From NCBI RefSeq assembly GCF_010731895.1, contig NZ_AP022596.1, positions 3,100,001 through 3,164,000 of the forward strand: a stretch of 64,000 bases of DNA. The letters run 5' to 3'. This DNA comes from Mycolicibacterium helvum (GTDB lineage: Bacteria > Actinomycetota > Actinomycetes > Mycobacteriales > Mycobacteriaceae). Shown here piece after piece: positions 29,887 to 41,566 of the stretch (the first letter of the stretch is position 1; each line of letters opens with the position of its first letter). The position numbers and the translations under genes were made by a program. Below the pieces are notes generated by a model, which searched no databases, had not been told where the DNA came from, and saw nothing but the letters and a program-made list of their open reading frames with translations.

Positions 29887-30720
29887 TCAACTTCCCAACT
29901 CGATCGGGGCCCCCACTAGGGAGCCGTATTCGGTCCAACTACCGTCGTAGTTCTTGACGTTCTTGTGCCCCAACAGTTCCTGCAGCACGAACCAGGTGTG
30001 CGACGACCGCTCACCGATGCGGCAATAGGCGATGGTCTCCTTCTCGCCGTCCAAGCCCGCTGCCGCGTAAAGCTTCGCCAGGTCCTCATCGGACTTGAAG
30101 GTGCCGTCCTCGTTGGCAGCCTTGCTCCACGGCACGCTGATGGCGGTGGGGATGTGGCCGGCCCGCTGGCTCTGCTCCTGCGGCAGGTGGGCGGGCGCGA
30201 GGATCTTGCCGGAGAACTCGTCGGGGGAGCGGACGTCGACCAGGTTCTTCTCGCCGATGGCGGCGATCACCTCGTCGCGGAACGCGCGGATGTTGTTGTC
30301 GGGCGCCTTGGCCGAGTACGACGTGGCGGCACGGGTAGGCACCTCCGTCACCAGCGGGCGTCCGTCGAGCTCCCACTTCTTGCGGCCACCGTCGAGCAGC
30401 TTGACGTTCTCGTGGCCGTACAGCTTGAAGTACCAGTACGCGTACGCGGCGAACCAGTTGTTGTTGCCGCCGTACAGGATCACCGTGTCGTCGTTGCTGA
30501 TTCCCTTGTCGGACAACAACTTCGAGAACTGCTGCTGGTCGACGAAGTCACGCTTGACCTGGTCCTGCAGCTCGGTCTTCCAGTCCAGCCTGACGGCGCC
30601 GGCGATGTGGCCGCCTTCGTAAGCCGAGGTGTCCTCATCGACCTCGACGAACACGGTGTTCGGCGCGTCGAGATTGCCCTCGGCCCAGTCGGTAGAGACC
30701 AGGACGTCGGAACGTGCCAT
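29887..30720 (-). CDS. cysA2: Thiosulfate sulfurtransferase (rhodanese) CysA2
   Basis: A 277-residue protein with two rhodanese domains. The catalytic Cys233 sits in AYCRIGERSSHTWF, the active-site loop CRIGER that fits a thiosulfate or mycobacterial sulfurtransferase. The N-terminal MARSDVLVSTDWAEGNLD is typical. It transfers sulfane sulfur, probably feeding molybdenum cofactor or thiolation pathways. It sits between DUF4395 and SseC in a three-gene operon headed by a poly-cysteine leader peptide. Confidence 0.95.
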   Translation of the reverse strand: MARSDVLVSTDWAEGNLDAPNTVFVEVDEDTSAYEGGHIAGAVRLDWKTELQDQVKRDFVDQQQFSKLLSDKGISNDDTVILYGGNNNWFAAYAYWYFKLYGHENVKLLDGGRKKWELDGRPLVTEVPTRAATSYSAKAPDNNIRAFRDEVIAAIGEKNLVDVRSPDEFSGKILAPAHLPQEQSQRAGHIPTAISVPWSKAANEDGTFKSDEDLAKLYAAAGLDGEKETIAYCRIGERSSHTWFVLQELLGHKNVKNYDGSWTEYGSLVGAPIELGS

Positions 30721-30755
30721 GAATATGGTTCCTTTCGGTTGCGTGTGAAGAAGGC

Positions 30756-31226
30756 TCAGGGGTTGGCAGCGACGGGCCGCAGCCGCGCCACGAGTGGGTA
30801 GAGCTGGCAGCCGAGGCAGATGCCGAAGGCTGCATTCAGAAACGCGGCGAACAGAGCGAAGGCCGTGGCGATGACGCCCAGCAGCGGCACGCCGAACGCG
30901 AAGCCGGCCACGCCGACGACGGCGAACACCAGCCCCACCAACTGTGCGAACTTCAACGGCGGTACGGGTTCCCGTTCGGAGACGGGGCTGAGCCGCGGGG
31001 CCACTAGCTTGGCGAAGATCAGACCGTACGGGTGCTGACGCGGCCCGCGCAGCGCGCCGATCGCGAATACGACGGCCTGCAGCGCCAGCAGGACCGCCGC
31101 GGCGATCTGGCTGAACCCCGAGACGGCCAGTACCGCGATCAGGACGGCGGTGGTGACCCAGGCCGCGAAGCGGGGCCCACGTACGTCCACCTGCGCGGGG
31201 TCGGTGGTGTTGTTTCTCGTCGACAT
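30756..31226 (-). CDS. DUF4395 membrane protein
   Basis: A 156-residue membrane protein with about four hydrophobic segments (AAWVTTAVLIAVLAVSGF, AAVLLALQAVVFAIGAL, LVGLVFAVVGVAGFAFG and a last one before CLGCQLYPL). A Cys pair in ICLGCQLY may be redox-active. DUF4395 proteins are found with rhodanese and thioredoxin genes. It is the first structural gene of the sulfur operon, 90 bases after the poly-Cys leader stop. AGGAG precedes the ATG at 31226; an overlapping ATG at 31230 is in another frame. Confidence 0.88.
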   Translation of the reverse strand: MSTRNNTTDPAQVDVRGPRFAAWVTTAVLIAVLAVSGFSQIAAAVLLALQAVVFAIGALRGPRQHPYGLIFAKLVAPRLSPVSEREPVPPLKFAQLVGLVFAVVGVAGFAFGVPLLGVIATAFALFAAFLNAAFGICLGCQLYPLVARLRPVAANP

Positions 31227-31316
31227 TCATCTACTCCTGTTGCTCATTCGGGCTGGACGGAGGCAAGCCGCACACGGCCGCTCCAGAGTGGCGGCGCGAA
31301 AGAAAGGCGCGGCTAC

Positions 31317-31418
31317 TCAGCAGCTACAGCAACAACAGCAACAACCCGCGACGCGGCACAGATCAACTGCGCGACGCTTGGTGAGCGATAGCTCGAGGCG
31401 GGCCGACACGCCAGACAT
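31317..31418 (-). CDS. Poly-cysteine leader peptide (cysteine attenuator)
   Basis: The 33-residue upstream ORF begins MSGVSARLELSL, continues TKRRAVDLCRVAG and ends with CCCCCCSC. Eight of its last thirteen residues are Cys. The KRRAVDLCRVA block recurs in mycobacterial sulfur-gene leaders. Poly-cysteine short ORFs that attenuate downstream genes according to cysteine supply have been described in mycobacteria for this same operon type. Scarce Cys-tRNA would stall ribosomes and favour expression. The start is tentative: ATG (31418) or GTG (31409). Confidence 0.8.
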   Translation of the reverse strand: MSGVSARLELSLTKRRAVDLCRVAGCCCCCCSC

Positions 31419-31438
31419 GCTACCCAATAACCAGGGTC

Positions 31439-31858
31439 TCAGGCCAACAGAGGTTGCAGCGCCGAGCGCAGGTCAGCGGCCTTGGGAACCCCTGCTGTGC
31501 GGTATCGCTGGCGGCCGGTCGCATCGAAGATGAACGTCGTCGGCAATGACATCACCGAAAGCTTGCGTGCGGCAGCCGGATTGGCATCCATATCGATCTC
31601 GACGTGAGCTACCTCACCCATGTCGGTACAGACCTGGTTGACCACCCTGCGCACCCCTGCGCAGGGTCCGCACCATACTGCGCTGAAATGCACGATCGTC
31701 GGCCCGGTCGAGGAAAGGCCCAGGTCACTGACGTCGACATCGAGCTGTTCGGCTTCGCGCACGACGCCCGAACGACGGGCGTGCAGCACGCCCGCGACGC
31801 CGGCCACGCCCAATGCGGCGGCGATGGCGACGATCGCGGTGACAAATGCAGGGGTCAT
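31439..31858 (-). CDS. Membrane-anchored thioredoxin-like protein
   Basis: A 139-residue protein with an N-terminal hydrophobic anchor (VTAIVAIAAALGVAGVAGVL, about residues 6-25) and a thioredoxin domain. The active site is WCGPC (Cys63 and Cys66) in HFSAVWCGPCAGVR, and the cis-Pro is in SLPTTFIF. It probably faces outside the membrane as a disulfide reductant. It overlaps lmeA by 4 bases (ATGA), and the sulfur operon leader lies just downstream. Confidence 0.9.
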   Translation of the reverse strand: MTPAFVTAIVAIAAALGVAGVAGVLHARRSGVVREAEQLDVDVSDLGLSSTGPTIVHFSAVWCGPCAGVRRVVNQVCTDMGEVAHVEIDMDANPAAARKLSVMSLPTTFIFDATGRQRYRTAGVPKAADLRSALQPLLA

Positions 31859-32658
31859 GACTGTGTGAACCCGTCGAGCCGGACGATTACTCCCTCGGTT
31901 ATGCCTTCGATGATGATGTCCGACCCGCGGGCACCTTCGGTGGTGGGGCGCACCCCGAACGGCAGCTTCTGATCCGGCAGGTTGCCGCTGAACGCCGCTA
32001 ACACCGCCGGCTTCTTATCGTCGGGCACCGCCCGATCAGCTGTGCCCGGGCCGGTCTGCACGTCCGTGGCGGTGAAGACCAGCGTGGTCTGGTCCGCGCC
32101 GCCGATCGACAGGTCGACCGCGACGCTGACCGGCTTGTCGACGCCGGCCTTGGTCGGCGTTCCGGTGAACACCAGCCCCTTGCTACCGGAGATACCCGAC
32201 TCGGTGGTGCCGCCGGTGGCGTCGTTGGTCTCTTTCGACGGGGCCTCCACCATCAGGTCCTTGATCCCCATGAACCTGCCGAGATGGCCGGAGTCGATGA
32301 TGATGCGGCTCTCCAGTTTGCCGACCGGCAGATTCGCGTCCGGCCTGATCAGCCACGATGCCTCGGTGAGGTCGATGTTGTGCAGGGTGGCTTCCAGTGA
32401 TGCCCTGCCGACCACCGGGTGCTCCACCCCGTTGGCCTTGATCTCGATCTCGTTGAAATGGTGCCGGGCGGCCTGACGGATGAACGGGAAGCCCAGGATC
32501 GCCACCGATGGGTCGAACGAGAGTCCCGCGGCAGCCCGGACGGTGCGTGCCAGCCGGTATTCGGCGTAGATAGTCGCCCCGAAATCTGCGCCGACTGCCC
32601 CGACGACGACGGCGATGACCGCGGCCCCCAGAGTGATCAGCAGCTTTCGCACCTGCAT
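31855..32658 (-). CDS. lmeA: LmeA-like phospholipid-binding protein (DUF2993)
   Basis: A 267-residue periplasmic protein matching LmeA (Rv0817c type), needed for mannan elongation of lipomannan. It begins MQVRKLLITLGAAVIAVVVG, an uncleaved signal or anchor, followed by the DUF2993 lipid-binding fold (YAEYRLARTVRAAAGL, VAILGFPFIRQAARHHFNEI). GGTGGG lies 7 bases before this ATG; upstream ATG (32673) and a longer frame to 32697 are alternatives. It is divergent from glnR. The gene name is by homology and synteny. Confidence 0.85.
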   Translation of the reverse strand: MQVRKLLITLGAAVIAVVVGAVGADFGATIYAEYRLARTVRAAAGLSFDPSVAILGFPFIRQAARHHFNEIEIKANGVEHPVVGRASLEATLHNIDLTEASWLIRPDANLPVGKLESRIIIDSGHLGRFMGIKDLMVEAPSKETNDATGGTTESGISGSKGLVFTGTPTKAGVDKPVSVAVDLSIGGADQTTLVFTATDVQTGPGTADRAVPDDKKPAVLAAFSGNLPDQKLPFGVRPTTEGARGSDIIIEGITEGVIVRLDGFTQS

Positions 32659-32856
32659 ATTCTGGCCCACCATCGCTCGGGAGCCACCGCCGCGCACCCC
32701 TTGGGTAGCGGGGCCAACCCGCCAGATCGGCTAAATAGCAGGTAGCGGGTTAAAGTTAGATGACCCATGGTCGGGTAACGGCCATATGTCGCCCATGAGT
32801 CTGGTGGGTCAACGCGACGGCGCTGTCGGCGATGAGTATCCAGGGCATTGGAGAGT

Positions 32857-34670
<1,814 letters not shown>

Positions 34671-34693
34671 TTAGCGGCATTTCGCAATACTGC

Positions 34694-34760
34694 GTTCATC
34701 GACCTGTTCACCTTCCGTTCATATTCCGGGTGGGTTCCGTCCACTCCGAACGCCTAACTT
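34694..34760 (+). promoter_or_regulatory. Pho box direct repeats and pstS promoter region
   Basis: Adjacent 11-base repeats GTTCACCTTCC (34706-34716) and GTTCATATTCC (34717-34727) match the direct-repeat binding pattern of RegX3/PhoB-type regulators. A third degenerate copy starts at 34694 (GTTCATCGACC). A candidate -10 TAACTT lies at 34755-34760, and the pstS GTG is at 34819. Phosphate starvation control of pstSCAB by SenX3-RegX3 is established in mycobacteria; the site assignment here is by pattern. Confidence 0.75.
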
Positions 34761-34818
34761 CCGGGGTGGTGCATGCGCCCTACCGGGGCGAACGGGGCAA
34801 CTGGAGAAAGTGGGATAG

Positions 34819-35937
34819 GTGAATCTGAACAGGTTTGGCAAGGCGTTCTTTGTGACCGTGTCAGCAACGGCCATCGCGGGCCTGACGCTCACCGCCTGCG
34901 GGAGCGACAACAATGCCGGAACGTCGTCGTCGACCAATGCGTCCGGCTCGTCCGCCGACTGCGGTGGCAAGAATGCCCTGACCGGCGAGGGCTCGACCGC
35001 GCAGCAGAACGCCATCGCGGTGTTCAACCAGGTGTGGGGCCAGAAGTGCCCGGGCAAGAACCTCTCCTACAACCCGACCGGCTCGGGCGCGGGTGTCACG
35101 CAGTTCATCGCCGGCCAGGTCGATTTCGCCGGCTCCGACTCGGCGCTGAACAAGGATCAGGTGGACCCCGCCGCCAAGCGCTGCGCCGGTAACCCGGCCT
35201 GGAACCTGCCGCTGGTCTTCGGTCCCGTCGCGCTGGGCTACAACCTGCCGGGTGTCGACAAGCTAGTGGTCAACGCCGACGTGCTCGCCAAGATCTTCAC
35301 CGGTGCCGTCACCAACTGGAACGATCCGGCGATCGCCGCGCTGAACAGTGGTGTCTCGCTGCCTGACCAGAAGATCACCCCGATCTACCGCTCGGACTCC
35401 TCAGGCACCACCGATAACTTCCAGAAGTACTTGGGCGCCGCTGCTCCGCAGACCTGGACCAAGGGTGCGGGCAAGGAGTTCCAGGGCGGCGCCGGGGAAG
35501 GCGCGCAGAAGACCGCCGGCGTGGTGCAGGCTGTGCAGGCCACTCCGGGTGCGATCGGCTACGTCGAGAAGGGCTTCGCCGACCAGGCCAAGCTGACGGT
35601 CGCTCAGATCGACAACGGTGGCGGACCCGTCGCGCTGACCGACGACACCGCCAAGGCGGCGATCGACTCCGCGAAGATCTCGGGTACCGGCAACGATCTG
35701 GTCCTGGACCTGAACGCCCTGTACTCCACCAAGGCCGCCGGCGCCTACCCGCTGATGCTGGCGACCTACGAGATCGTCTGCTCGAAGGGCTACGACGCCG
35801 ACACCTCCGCAGCGGTCAAGTCGTTCCTGACCGTGGCGGCCAACGACGGCCAGGCGGGACTCCCGGCGGCCGGTTACGTCCCGCTGCCTGACGCGTTCAA
35901 GCAGCGGCTCCTGACCGCCGTCAAAGCAATTCAGTAA
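34819..35937 (+). CDS. pstS: Phosphate-binding lipoprotein PstS
   Basis: A 372-residue periplasmic phosphate receptor of the Pst ABC importer. The lipobox TLTACGSD gives Cys27 as the lipidated residue. Binding-site motifs are EGSTAQQNAI, PTGSGAGVTQFI and YRSDSSGTTDNFQKYL. The GTG start follows a long leader. It is the first gene of pstSCAB, 148 bases after mshD, with Pho boxes between. Confidence 0.96.
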   Translation: MNLNRFGKAFFVTVSATAIAGLTLTACGSDNNAGTSSSTNASGSSADCGGKNALTGEGSTAQQNAIAVFNQVWGQKCPGKNLSYNPTGSGAGVTQFIAGQVDFAGSDSALNKDQVDPAAKRCAGNPAWNLPLVFGPVALGYNLPGVDKLVVNADVLAKIFTGAVTNWNDPAIAALNSGVSLPDQKITPIYRSDSSGTTDNFQKYLGAAAPQTWTKGAGKEFQGGAGEGAQKTAGVVQAVQATPGAIGYVEKGFADQAKLTVAQIDNGGGPVALTDDTAKAAIDSAKISGTGNDLVLDLNALYSTKAAGAYPLMLATYEIVCSKGYDADTSAAVKSFLTVAANDGQAGLPAAGYVPLPDAFKQRLLTAVKAIQ

Positions 35938-35964
35938 CAGCGCTGGCGAGGCAGGTCGATTGCG

Positions 35965-37038
35965 GTGACGATGGAGAGATCAGTGAGCGATGGGGTGGAT
36001 GTGACCCAAGACGTACCCGGACCTAATCCAGCAGACGCTGGATCCGGAGAGGTTGTGGCCGCACCCTTCCCTGACAAGCCTTCGATCCCGACGAATCCGT
36101 CCGGAAGCGCCAAGGTGCGACTCGGCGACCGGATCTTCCGAGGGTTGTCCGAAGGTTCCGGCATTCTCGTCATCGCGCTGATCGCCGCGATCGGCCTGTT
36201 CCTCGTCTGGCGTGCGGTACCGGCGCTGGGGCGTAACGACGCGAACTTCTTCACCTACGGCGGCAACTGGGTCACCACCGATACCGCCCACATGAAGTTC
36301 GGCATCCTGGATCTGCTGCAGGTGACGGTGTTCGTCTCCCTGTTCGCATTGGTCCTGGCCATGCCGGTCGCGCTGGGTATCGCGATCTTCCTGACGCAGT
36401 ACGCCCCACGCCGGGTGTCCGGGCCGTTGGGCTACATGGTGGATCTATTGGCCGCGGTGCCGTCCATCATTTACGGCGTCTGGGGCCTGTACGTGCTGGC
36501 CCCGGTAATCAAGCCGTTCGCGATGTGGCTCAACGGCAATCTCAGCTGGATTTTCCTGTTCGACACCGGAAATGCGTCGGTGGCCGGCGGCGGAACGATC
36601 TTCACCGCAGGGATCGTGCTGGCGGTGATGATCCTGCCGATCATCACCGCGGTCAGTCGTGAGGTGTTCGTCCAGACGCCACGCGGGCAGATCGAGGCGG
36701 CGCTGGCGCTCGGCGCCACCCGCTGGGAAGTGGTCAGGACCACGGTCCTGCCGTTCGGGCTGTCCGGTTACATCAGCGGTGCGATGCTCGGCCTGGGCCG
36801 CGCGCTGGGTGAGACGATCGCACTGCTGATCATCCTGCGCGGCACGCAGAAGGCGTTCGGCTGGTCGCTTTTCGACGCTGGCTATACCTTCGCCAGCAAG
36901 ATCGCCTCGGCCGCTTCGGAATTCAATGACGAGTACAAGGCAGGGGCGTATATCGCCGCCGGCCTGGTGCTGTTCATCCTGACGTTCGTGGTCAACTCGG
37001 CAGCCCGCGCCGCGGTGGCCGGAAGGGGTGCCCGATGA
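35965..37038 (+). CDS. pstC: Phosphate ABC permease PstC
   Basis: A 357-residue membrane permease with six or seven hydrophobic helices. The EAA-type loop is [20 protein letters not shown], and the C-terminal [18 protein letters not shown] is typical of PstC. The N-terminal tail is long and Pro-rich. Starts at GTG 35965, ATG 35971 or GTG 35983 (with GGAGAG just upstream) are possible. The stop overlaps pstA (ATGA). Confidence 0.94.
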   Translation: MTMERSVSDGVDVTQDVPGPNPADAGSGEVVAAPFPDKPSIPTNPSGSAKVRLGDRIFRGLSEGSGILVIALIAAIGLFLVWRAVPALGRNDANFFTYGGNWVTTDTAHMKFGILDLLQVTVFVSLFALVLAMPVALGIAIFLTQYAPRRVSGPLGYMVDLLAAVPSIIYGVWGLYVLAPVIKPFAMWLNGNLSWIFLFDTGNASVAGGGTIFTAGIVLAVMILPIITAVSREVFVQTPRGQIEAALALGATRWEVVRTTVLPFGLSGYISGAMLGLGRALGETIALLIILRGTQKAFGWSLFDAGYTFASKIASAASEFNDEYKAGAYIAAGLVLFILTFVVNSAARAAVAGRGAR

Positions 37039-37949
37039 CCTCGACTCTGGACCAGCCGGTCAAGGCGCCCACGTTCCAGGCGGTCAGCCTGCGGCGCAAG
37101 CTGACCAACAACGCCGCCACCGTTTTGGTGACGCTGTCGGTGGCGATCGCTGTGGTGCCGCTGATCTGGGTGCTGTACTCGGTGGTCACCAAGGGCTTGA
37201 GCGTTGTTCTGGACAGCACGTGGTGGATGAACTCCCAGGCCGGAATGACGGCCTTCGCGGCTGGTGGCGGCGTCTACCACGCCCTGGTGGGCACCGTGCT
37301 GCAAGGCCTTTTCTGCGCGGTGATCTCGATTCCGGTCGGCGTCTTCGTCGGCATCTATCTGGTCGAGTACGGCGGCGGCACCAGGCTGGGCAAGCTCACC
37401 ACGTTCATGGTGGACATCCTCACCGGTGTGCCCTCGATCGTGGCGGCACTGTTCATCTACGCCCTGTGGGTTGCCACGCTTGGTTTCCAGCGCTCCGGTT
37501 TTGCGGTGTCACTGGCCCTGGTGTTGCTGATGATCCCGGTGATCGTGCGCTCCACCGAGGAGATGCTGCGGATCGTTCCGATGGACCTGCGTGAGGCCAG
37601 CTACGCGCTCGGCGTTCCGAAGTGGAAAACCATTGCCCGCATTGTCATTCCGACCGCGCTGTCGGGCATCGTCACCGGAATCATGCTGGCGCTGGCCCGA
37701 GTCATGGGGGAGACGGCACCGCTGCTGATCCTGGTCGGGTACTCGCAGGCGATGAACTTCGACATGTTCAACGGTTTCATGGGCTCGCTGCCCGGCATGA
37801 TGTACGACCAGACCTCGGCCGGTGCGGGCGCCAATCCTGTTCCGACCGATCGGCTCTGGGGCGCGGCGCTGACATTGATCGTGCTCATCGCGGTCCTCAA
37901 CATCGGCGCTCGTTTCATCGCCAAATTCTTTGCCCCGAAAAAGGTTTAG
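37035..37949 (+). CDS. pstA: Phosphate ABC permease PstA
   Basis: A 304-residue second permease subunit. The loop [20 protein letters not shown] and the family motif [14 protein letters not shown] are present, with six hydrophobic helices. The ATG overlaps the pstC stop by 4 bases. Together with PstC it forms the membrane channel for phosphate. Confidence 0.95.
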   Translation: MTSTLDQPVKAPTFQAVSLRRKLTNNAATVLVTLSVAIAVVPLIWVLYSVVTKGLSVVLDSTWWMNSQAGMTAFAAGGGVYHALVGTVLQGLFCAVISIPVGVFVGIYLVEYGGGTRLGKLTTFMVDILTGVPSIVAALFIYALWVATLGFQRSGFAVSLALVLLMIPVIVRSTEEMLRIVPMDLREASYALGVPKWKTIARIVIPTALSGIVTGIMLALARVMGETAPLLILVGYSQAMNFDMFNGFMGSLPGMMYDQTSAGAGANPVPTDRLWGAALTLIVLIAVLNIGARFIAKFFAPKKV

Positions 37950-37958
37950 GAGACTTCG

Positions 37959-38735
37959 ATGGCCAAACGGCTAGATCTCAAAGACGTCAACATCTACTAC
38001 GGCTCGTTCCACGCCGTCGCCGACGTGTCGATGGCGGTGCCGCCGCGCAGCGTGACCGCGTTCATCGGGCCCTCGGGCTGTGGCAAATCCACGGTGCTGC
38101 GCACGCTCAACCGCATGCACGAGGTCATCCCTGGTGCCCGGGTCGAGGGTTCGGTTTTACTCGACGGTGAGGACATCTACGCCTCCGGGGTCGACCCGGT
38201 GGGCGTTCGCAAGACCATCGGCATGGTCTTTCAGCGCCCGAATCCGTTCCCCACCATGTCGATTCGTGACAACGTGGTGGCCGGTCTGAGGCTGCAGGGT
38301 GTCCGCAACCGCAAGGTACTCGACGAGACCTGCGAGCGCTCACTCAAGGGCGCCAACCTGTGGAACGAGGTCAAGGACCGGCTCGAGAAGCCCGGCGGCG
38401 GCCTGTCCGGCGGTCAGCAGCAGCGGCTGTGTATCGCCCGTGCCATCGCCGTTCAGCCCGACGTCCTGCTGATGGACGAGCCCTGTTCGGCGCTGGACCC
38501 GATCTCCACGCTGGCCATCGAGGATCTGATCTCCGAACTCAAGCAGGAGTTCACCATCGTCATCGTCACCCACAACATGCAGCAGGCCGCGCGGGTCAGC
38601 GATCAGACTGCGTTCTTCAACTTGGAGGCCACCGGCAAGCCAGGGCGCCTGGTCGAGATCGACGACACCGAGAAGATCTTCTCCAACCCGAGCCAGAAGG
38701 CCACCGAGGACTACATTTCCGGGCGGTTCGGCTAG
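37959..38735 (+). CDS. pstB: Phosphate ABC ATPase PstB
   Basis: A 258-residue ABC ATPase with Walker [11 protein letters not shown]-loop [12 protein letters not shown], signature [14 protein letters not shown], Walker [12 protein letters not shown], and an H-loop His in VTHNMQQA. The site GGAGACTTCG precedes the ATG, 9 bases after pstA. It powers phosphate import and links to PhoU signalling. A strong terminator follows. In M. tuberculosis the equivalent slot holds phoT alone, so the full operon here is as in fast growers. Confidence 0.97.
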   Translation: MAKRLDLKDVNIYYGSFHAVADVSMAVPPRSVTAFIGPSGCGKSTVLRTLNRMHEVIPGARVEGSVLLDGEDIYASGVDPVGVRKTIGMVFQRPNPFPTMSIRDNVVAGLRLQGVRNRKVLDETCERSLKGANLWNEVKDRLEKPGGGLSGGQQQRLCIARAIAVQPDVLLMDEPCSALDPISTLAIEDLISELKQEFTIVIVTHNMQQAARVSDQTAFFNLEATGKPGRLVEIDDTEKIFSNPSQKATEDYISGRFG

Positions 38736-38746
38736 GCCACCTACAG

Positions 38747-38789
38747 CACCAAAAACCCGGTATCGCTCAGCGATACCGGGTTTTTGGTG
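38747..38789. terminator. Perfect bidirectional terminator between pstB and phoU
   Basis: CACCAAAAACCCGGTATCGC and GCGATACCGGGTTTTTGGTG, written as two arms of 20 bases, pair perfectly across a very short loop. The A-run on one side and T-run on the other make it an intrinsic terminator for both the pst operon and the convergent phoU. Confidence 0.92.
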
Positions 38790-38801
38790 TGAGGCGAATC
38801 C

Positions 38802-39467
38802 TCAGTAGGTCGCGATTTCCTCTTCTTCGGGCAGCCGGCCGGTCACCTGGAAGATCACTCGTCGGGCGATCTCCACGGCGTGATCGGCGAAGCGCTCGTA
38901 GAACCGGCCCAGCAGCGTGACGTCCACCGCTGCCGCCACGCCGTGCTTCCACTCCCGATCCATCAGCACGGTGAACAGATGCCGGTGCAGGTCGTCCATC
39001 GCGTCGTCTTCCTCGCGGATGCGGCGAGCCTTCTCCGGATCCCGGGACAGCAGTACTTCGCGGGCGCTGTTGCCCAATTCGACTGCAACACGGCCCATTT
39101 CAGCGAAGTAGCCGTTCACTTCCTCGGGCAGTGCATGCTGCGGGTGACGGCGACGGGCGATCTTGGCGACGTGCAGTGCCAGCGCTCCCATCCGGTCGAC
39201 GTCGGCGACGATCTGAATCGAGCTGACGATGGCCCGCAGATCGCCGGCCACCGGCGCCTGCAGCGCAAGCAGCACGAAGGCCGCTTCCTCTGCCCGGGCG
39301 CTGGCCGCCGAGATCTGGTCGTGGTCGGTGATGACCTGCTCGGCAAGCACCAGGTCTGCTTGCAGCAGCGACTGGGTCGCCCGTTCCATCGCAAGCCCGG
39401 CCAAGCGGCACATGTCGGCCAGCTGATTGGTCAGAGCATCGAGTTGCTCGTGGTACGCGGTGCGCAT
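38802..39467 (-). CDS. phoU: Phosphate signalling protein PhoU (PhoY)
   Basis: A 221-residue two-domain helical-bundle protein that links Pst transport to the SenX3-RegX3 system and to persistence in mycobacteria. It starts [19 protein letters not shown], with metal-binding helices visible in [24 protein letters not shown] and [19 protein letters not shown] (each shorter than shown in parts). The ATG at 39467 is chosen because the extra upstream frame lies over the promoter. The M. tuberculosis counterpart is PhoY2. It is preceded by a Pho-box-like repeat. Confidence 0.93.
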   Translation of the reverse strand: MRTAYHEQLDALTNQLADMCRLAGLAMERATQSLLQADLVLAEQVITDHDQISAASARAEEAAFVLLALQAPVAGDLRAIVSSIQIVADVDRMGALALHVAKIARRRHPQHALPEEVNGYFAEMGRVAVELGNSAREVLLSRDPEKARRIREEDDAMDDLHRHLFTVLMDREWKHGVAAAVDVTLLGRFYERFADHAVEIARRVIFQVTGRLPEEEEIATY

Positions 39468-39513
39468 GGCATTCACCCTACTTTCTGCGTGCGCGCTGAG
39501 TATGCCCAGGCGG

Positions 39514-39535
39514 GGTGAACGAACGGTGAATGAAA
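39514..39535 (-). promoter_or_regulatory. Pho box direct repeat upstream of phoU
   Basis: On the plus strand GGTGAACGAAC (39514-39524) is followed at once by GGTGAATGAAA (39525-39535). Read on the phoU strand these are TTTCATTCACC and GTTCGTTCACC, close to the pstS box units. A weak -10 CATACT lies downstream (plus 39499-39504). It suggests RegX3 control of phoU, opposite the LCP gene. Confidence 0.65.
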
Positions 39536-39562
39536 GCAAACGCCCGCCATGCCCCGCCCGGC

Positions 39563-41566
39563 TTACTCGCAGGTGACGTCCGCGGCGTTGGTAACCGTCA
39601 GGTCTTCGGGCAACTCGGTCGGGGTGCTCTTGGAATTGTGGCTCACGTGCACGCTGACCGTCGATCCGCTCGGCGGCGGCGCTCCGACGGCGCTGAAGTC
39701 GGGTCCGAGCACCACCTGGACGGTGTTCTTCAGGCCGTCCACCCGCTCCATCTGTGCGGTGGGGAACGCTGCGGCGACGGTGGCGGCGGCCTGCTCGTTG
39801 CCCGCCGAGAACATCACCGTCGTTGTGGTGACGGTGCCGCCTGAATAGTCCTCGGGGTCCAGCACATGGAAACCGTGTTCGCGCAATGCGGCCGCGGTGG
39901 TGGCGCCCAGCCCGTCCCGGCCGGTGGAATTGGAGACCCGCACGCTGATGTCATGCGGATCGGTTGTCACCGCGTTGACCAATTCGGTCTGTGTCCCGTC
40001 GGCAGACTGCTGGACGGGGTTGGGCTTAGCGGCCTGAAGTGTCTTCTGCGCCGCGGTCATCGGGCTCGTCGTCGCGTTGGTGTCGTTCTCACCGGGCAGT
40101 GGGTCATCGTTGATGATCGCGTCGAACAACCCCCGGATGTCCTCGGTGCGCGGTTGCTCGTTGCCGTCGGCGTCGGTGATTCCCGTAGTCGGGACGGTGA
40201 CGAAGGTGATCCGACCGGCGTTGACGCCCTGCAGGGACTGCCCGAGATCGACGAGATCCTTGGTCCGGACGTTGTCCACGTAGGTGTCATCGATGAACAT
40301 GTTCACCACGTTATTGAGCTTGCTCAGGCTGAACAGCGTGTCCTTGGAGATGATCGAGCGCAGCAGCGAGGACAGGAACAGCTGCTGGCGCTTGATCCGG
40401 CCGTAGTCACCGTTGACTTCGGTGGTGACCTGGCGGGCGCGGACATAGTTCAGTGCGGTGCGCCCGTCGAGCGTCTGATGCCCGGCACTGGCGAGCACCG
40501 TGCCCAGCTCGTAGTCGGATAGCGGGGTGGTGCTGCAGACGTCAACCCCGCCCAGCGCGTCGACCATCTTCGAGAAGCCGGTGAAGTCGACCGCCATGAA
40601 TCGGTTGATCGACAGCCCTGACATCTTCTGGATGACCTTCACCAGGCACTTCGGCCCGCCATATGCGTACGCCGAGTTCAGTTTCGTCTCGGTATAGCGG
40701 TAGTCGTCGCTCGTCTGACCGGTGTACTTGTCGACGACCGGGCCGTATTTACCGCTGTCGGGGTCCCAGGCCTGGCAGTAGGCCGGGGTGATGGCGAGGT
40801 CGCGGGGGAAGGACACCACGACGACGCGTTTACGGTCGGCGGGGATATTGACCAGCATCACGGTGTCGGACCGGGCACCGTCGGCGTCCGCTGTGGTACC
40901 GGCACCGATCTCCCCGTTGGCGCCGGTGCGGCTGTCGACCCCGACGATCAGGAAGTTCTCGTCGCCGAACTGCGCGTTGGGATCGAGGATGTCGCGCGAG
41001 TCGGGATCCAGCGCCGCGACATTGCGCAGCAGATCGTTCTTGGTGGACTGCCACTGCCAGGCACCGCCGGTCAACACGAGAGCGGACACCGCGAACAGCG
41101 CCGCCGCGGACCGGCCGGCCAACAGGACCGGCTTGAACGCCTTGGTCCTCTTTTTCTTGGTGTCCTTCGGCGCGGGCGCAGCAGCCGGGTTGGGGTCGGC
41201 CACGAGGGGGCCCCTGGCCCGGTTGAGCGCCTCGAGGTCGGGAACTTCGTCGGCGTAGGCGGCGATGACCACCGGAATGGGCACGGTGGGATCGGCGGAG
41301 TCGTCGGCGGCCGGCGGCGTTTCGGTGCGGTGGCGAGTGGGCTCGATGGTCGGTGTGGAGCCGGAAAGCTTGGCGATAAGGTCGGCGACGGTCACGCCCT
41401 GGGCGTGGTTGCCGCCCGGCGCGGATGTGTCCGGCGCGCGGTGCGAGGGTGCAGGTGCGCGCTCCCAGGGCGCGGCTCCGGCGCCCGATTGGGGTGCCCG
41501 GGTCACCCGCTCACCCTCGTCGGGGGCGCGGTGCTGGCCAGGAGTGGCGTTGCCGCCGTCACTCAT
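39563..41566 (-). CDS. LCP family cell-wall ligase (LytR/CpsA/Psr)
   Basis: A 667-residue protein. A disordered cytosolic N-terminus rich in Pro, Ala and Arg is followed by one membrane helix ([17 protein letters not shown]) near residue 160. The LCP catalytic domain follows, with [33 protein letters not shown] (in two pieces) and YVRARQ. A C-terminal LytR_C domain ends with [18 protein letters not shown]. It attaches arabinogalactan to peptidoglycan. This is the Rv0822c position. Convergent with neither neighbour. Confidence 0.92.
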   Translation of the reverse strand: MSDGGNATPGQHRAPDEGERVTRAPQSGAGAAPWERAPAPSHRAPDTSAPGGNHAQGVTVADLIAKLSGSTPTIEPTRHRTETPPAADDSADPTVPIPVVIAAYADEVPDLEALNRARGPLVADPNPAAAPAPKDTKKKRTKAFKPVLLAGRSAAALFAVSALVLTGGAWQWQSTKNDLLRNVAALDPDSRDILDPNAQFGDENFLIVGVDSRTGANGEIGAGTTADADGARSDTVMLVNIPADRKRVVVVSFPRDLAITPAYCQAWDPDSGKYGPVVDKYTGQTSDDYRYTETKLNSAYAYGGPKCLVKVIQKMSGLSINRFMAVDFTGFSKMVDALGGVDVCSTTPLSDYELGTVLASAGHQTLDGRTALNYVRARQVTTEVNGDYGRIKRQQLFLSSLLRSIISKDTLFSLSKLNNVVNMFIDDTYVDNVRTKDLVDLGQSLQGVNAGRITFVTVPTTGITDADGNEQPRTEDIRGLFDAIINDDPLPGENDTNATTSPMTAAQKTLQAAKPNPVQQSADGTQTELVNAVTTDPHDISVRVSNSTGRDGLGATTAAALREHGFHVLDPEDYSGGTVTTTTVMFSAGNEQAAATVAAAFPTAQMERVDGLKNTVQVVLGPDFSAVGAPPPSGSTVSVHVSHNSKSTPTELPEDLTVTNAADVTCE

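Noticed and set aside
31320..31345. CAG/CAA-type microsatellite on the plus strand
   Set aside because: It is the complement of the Cys codon run in the leader peptide, so it has a coding explanation.
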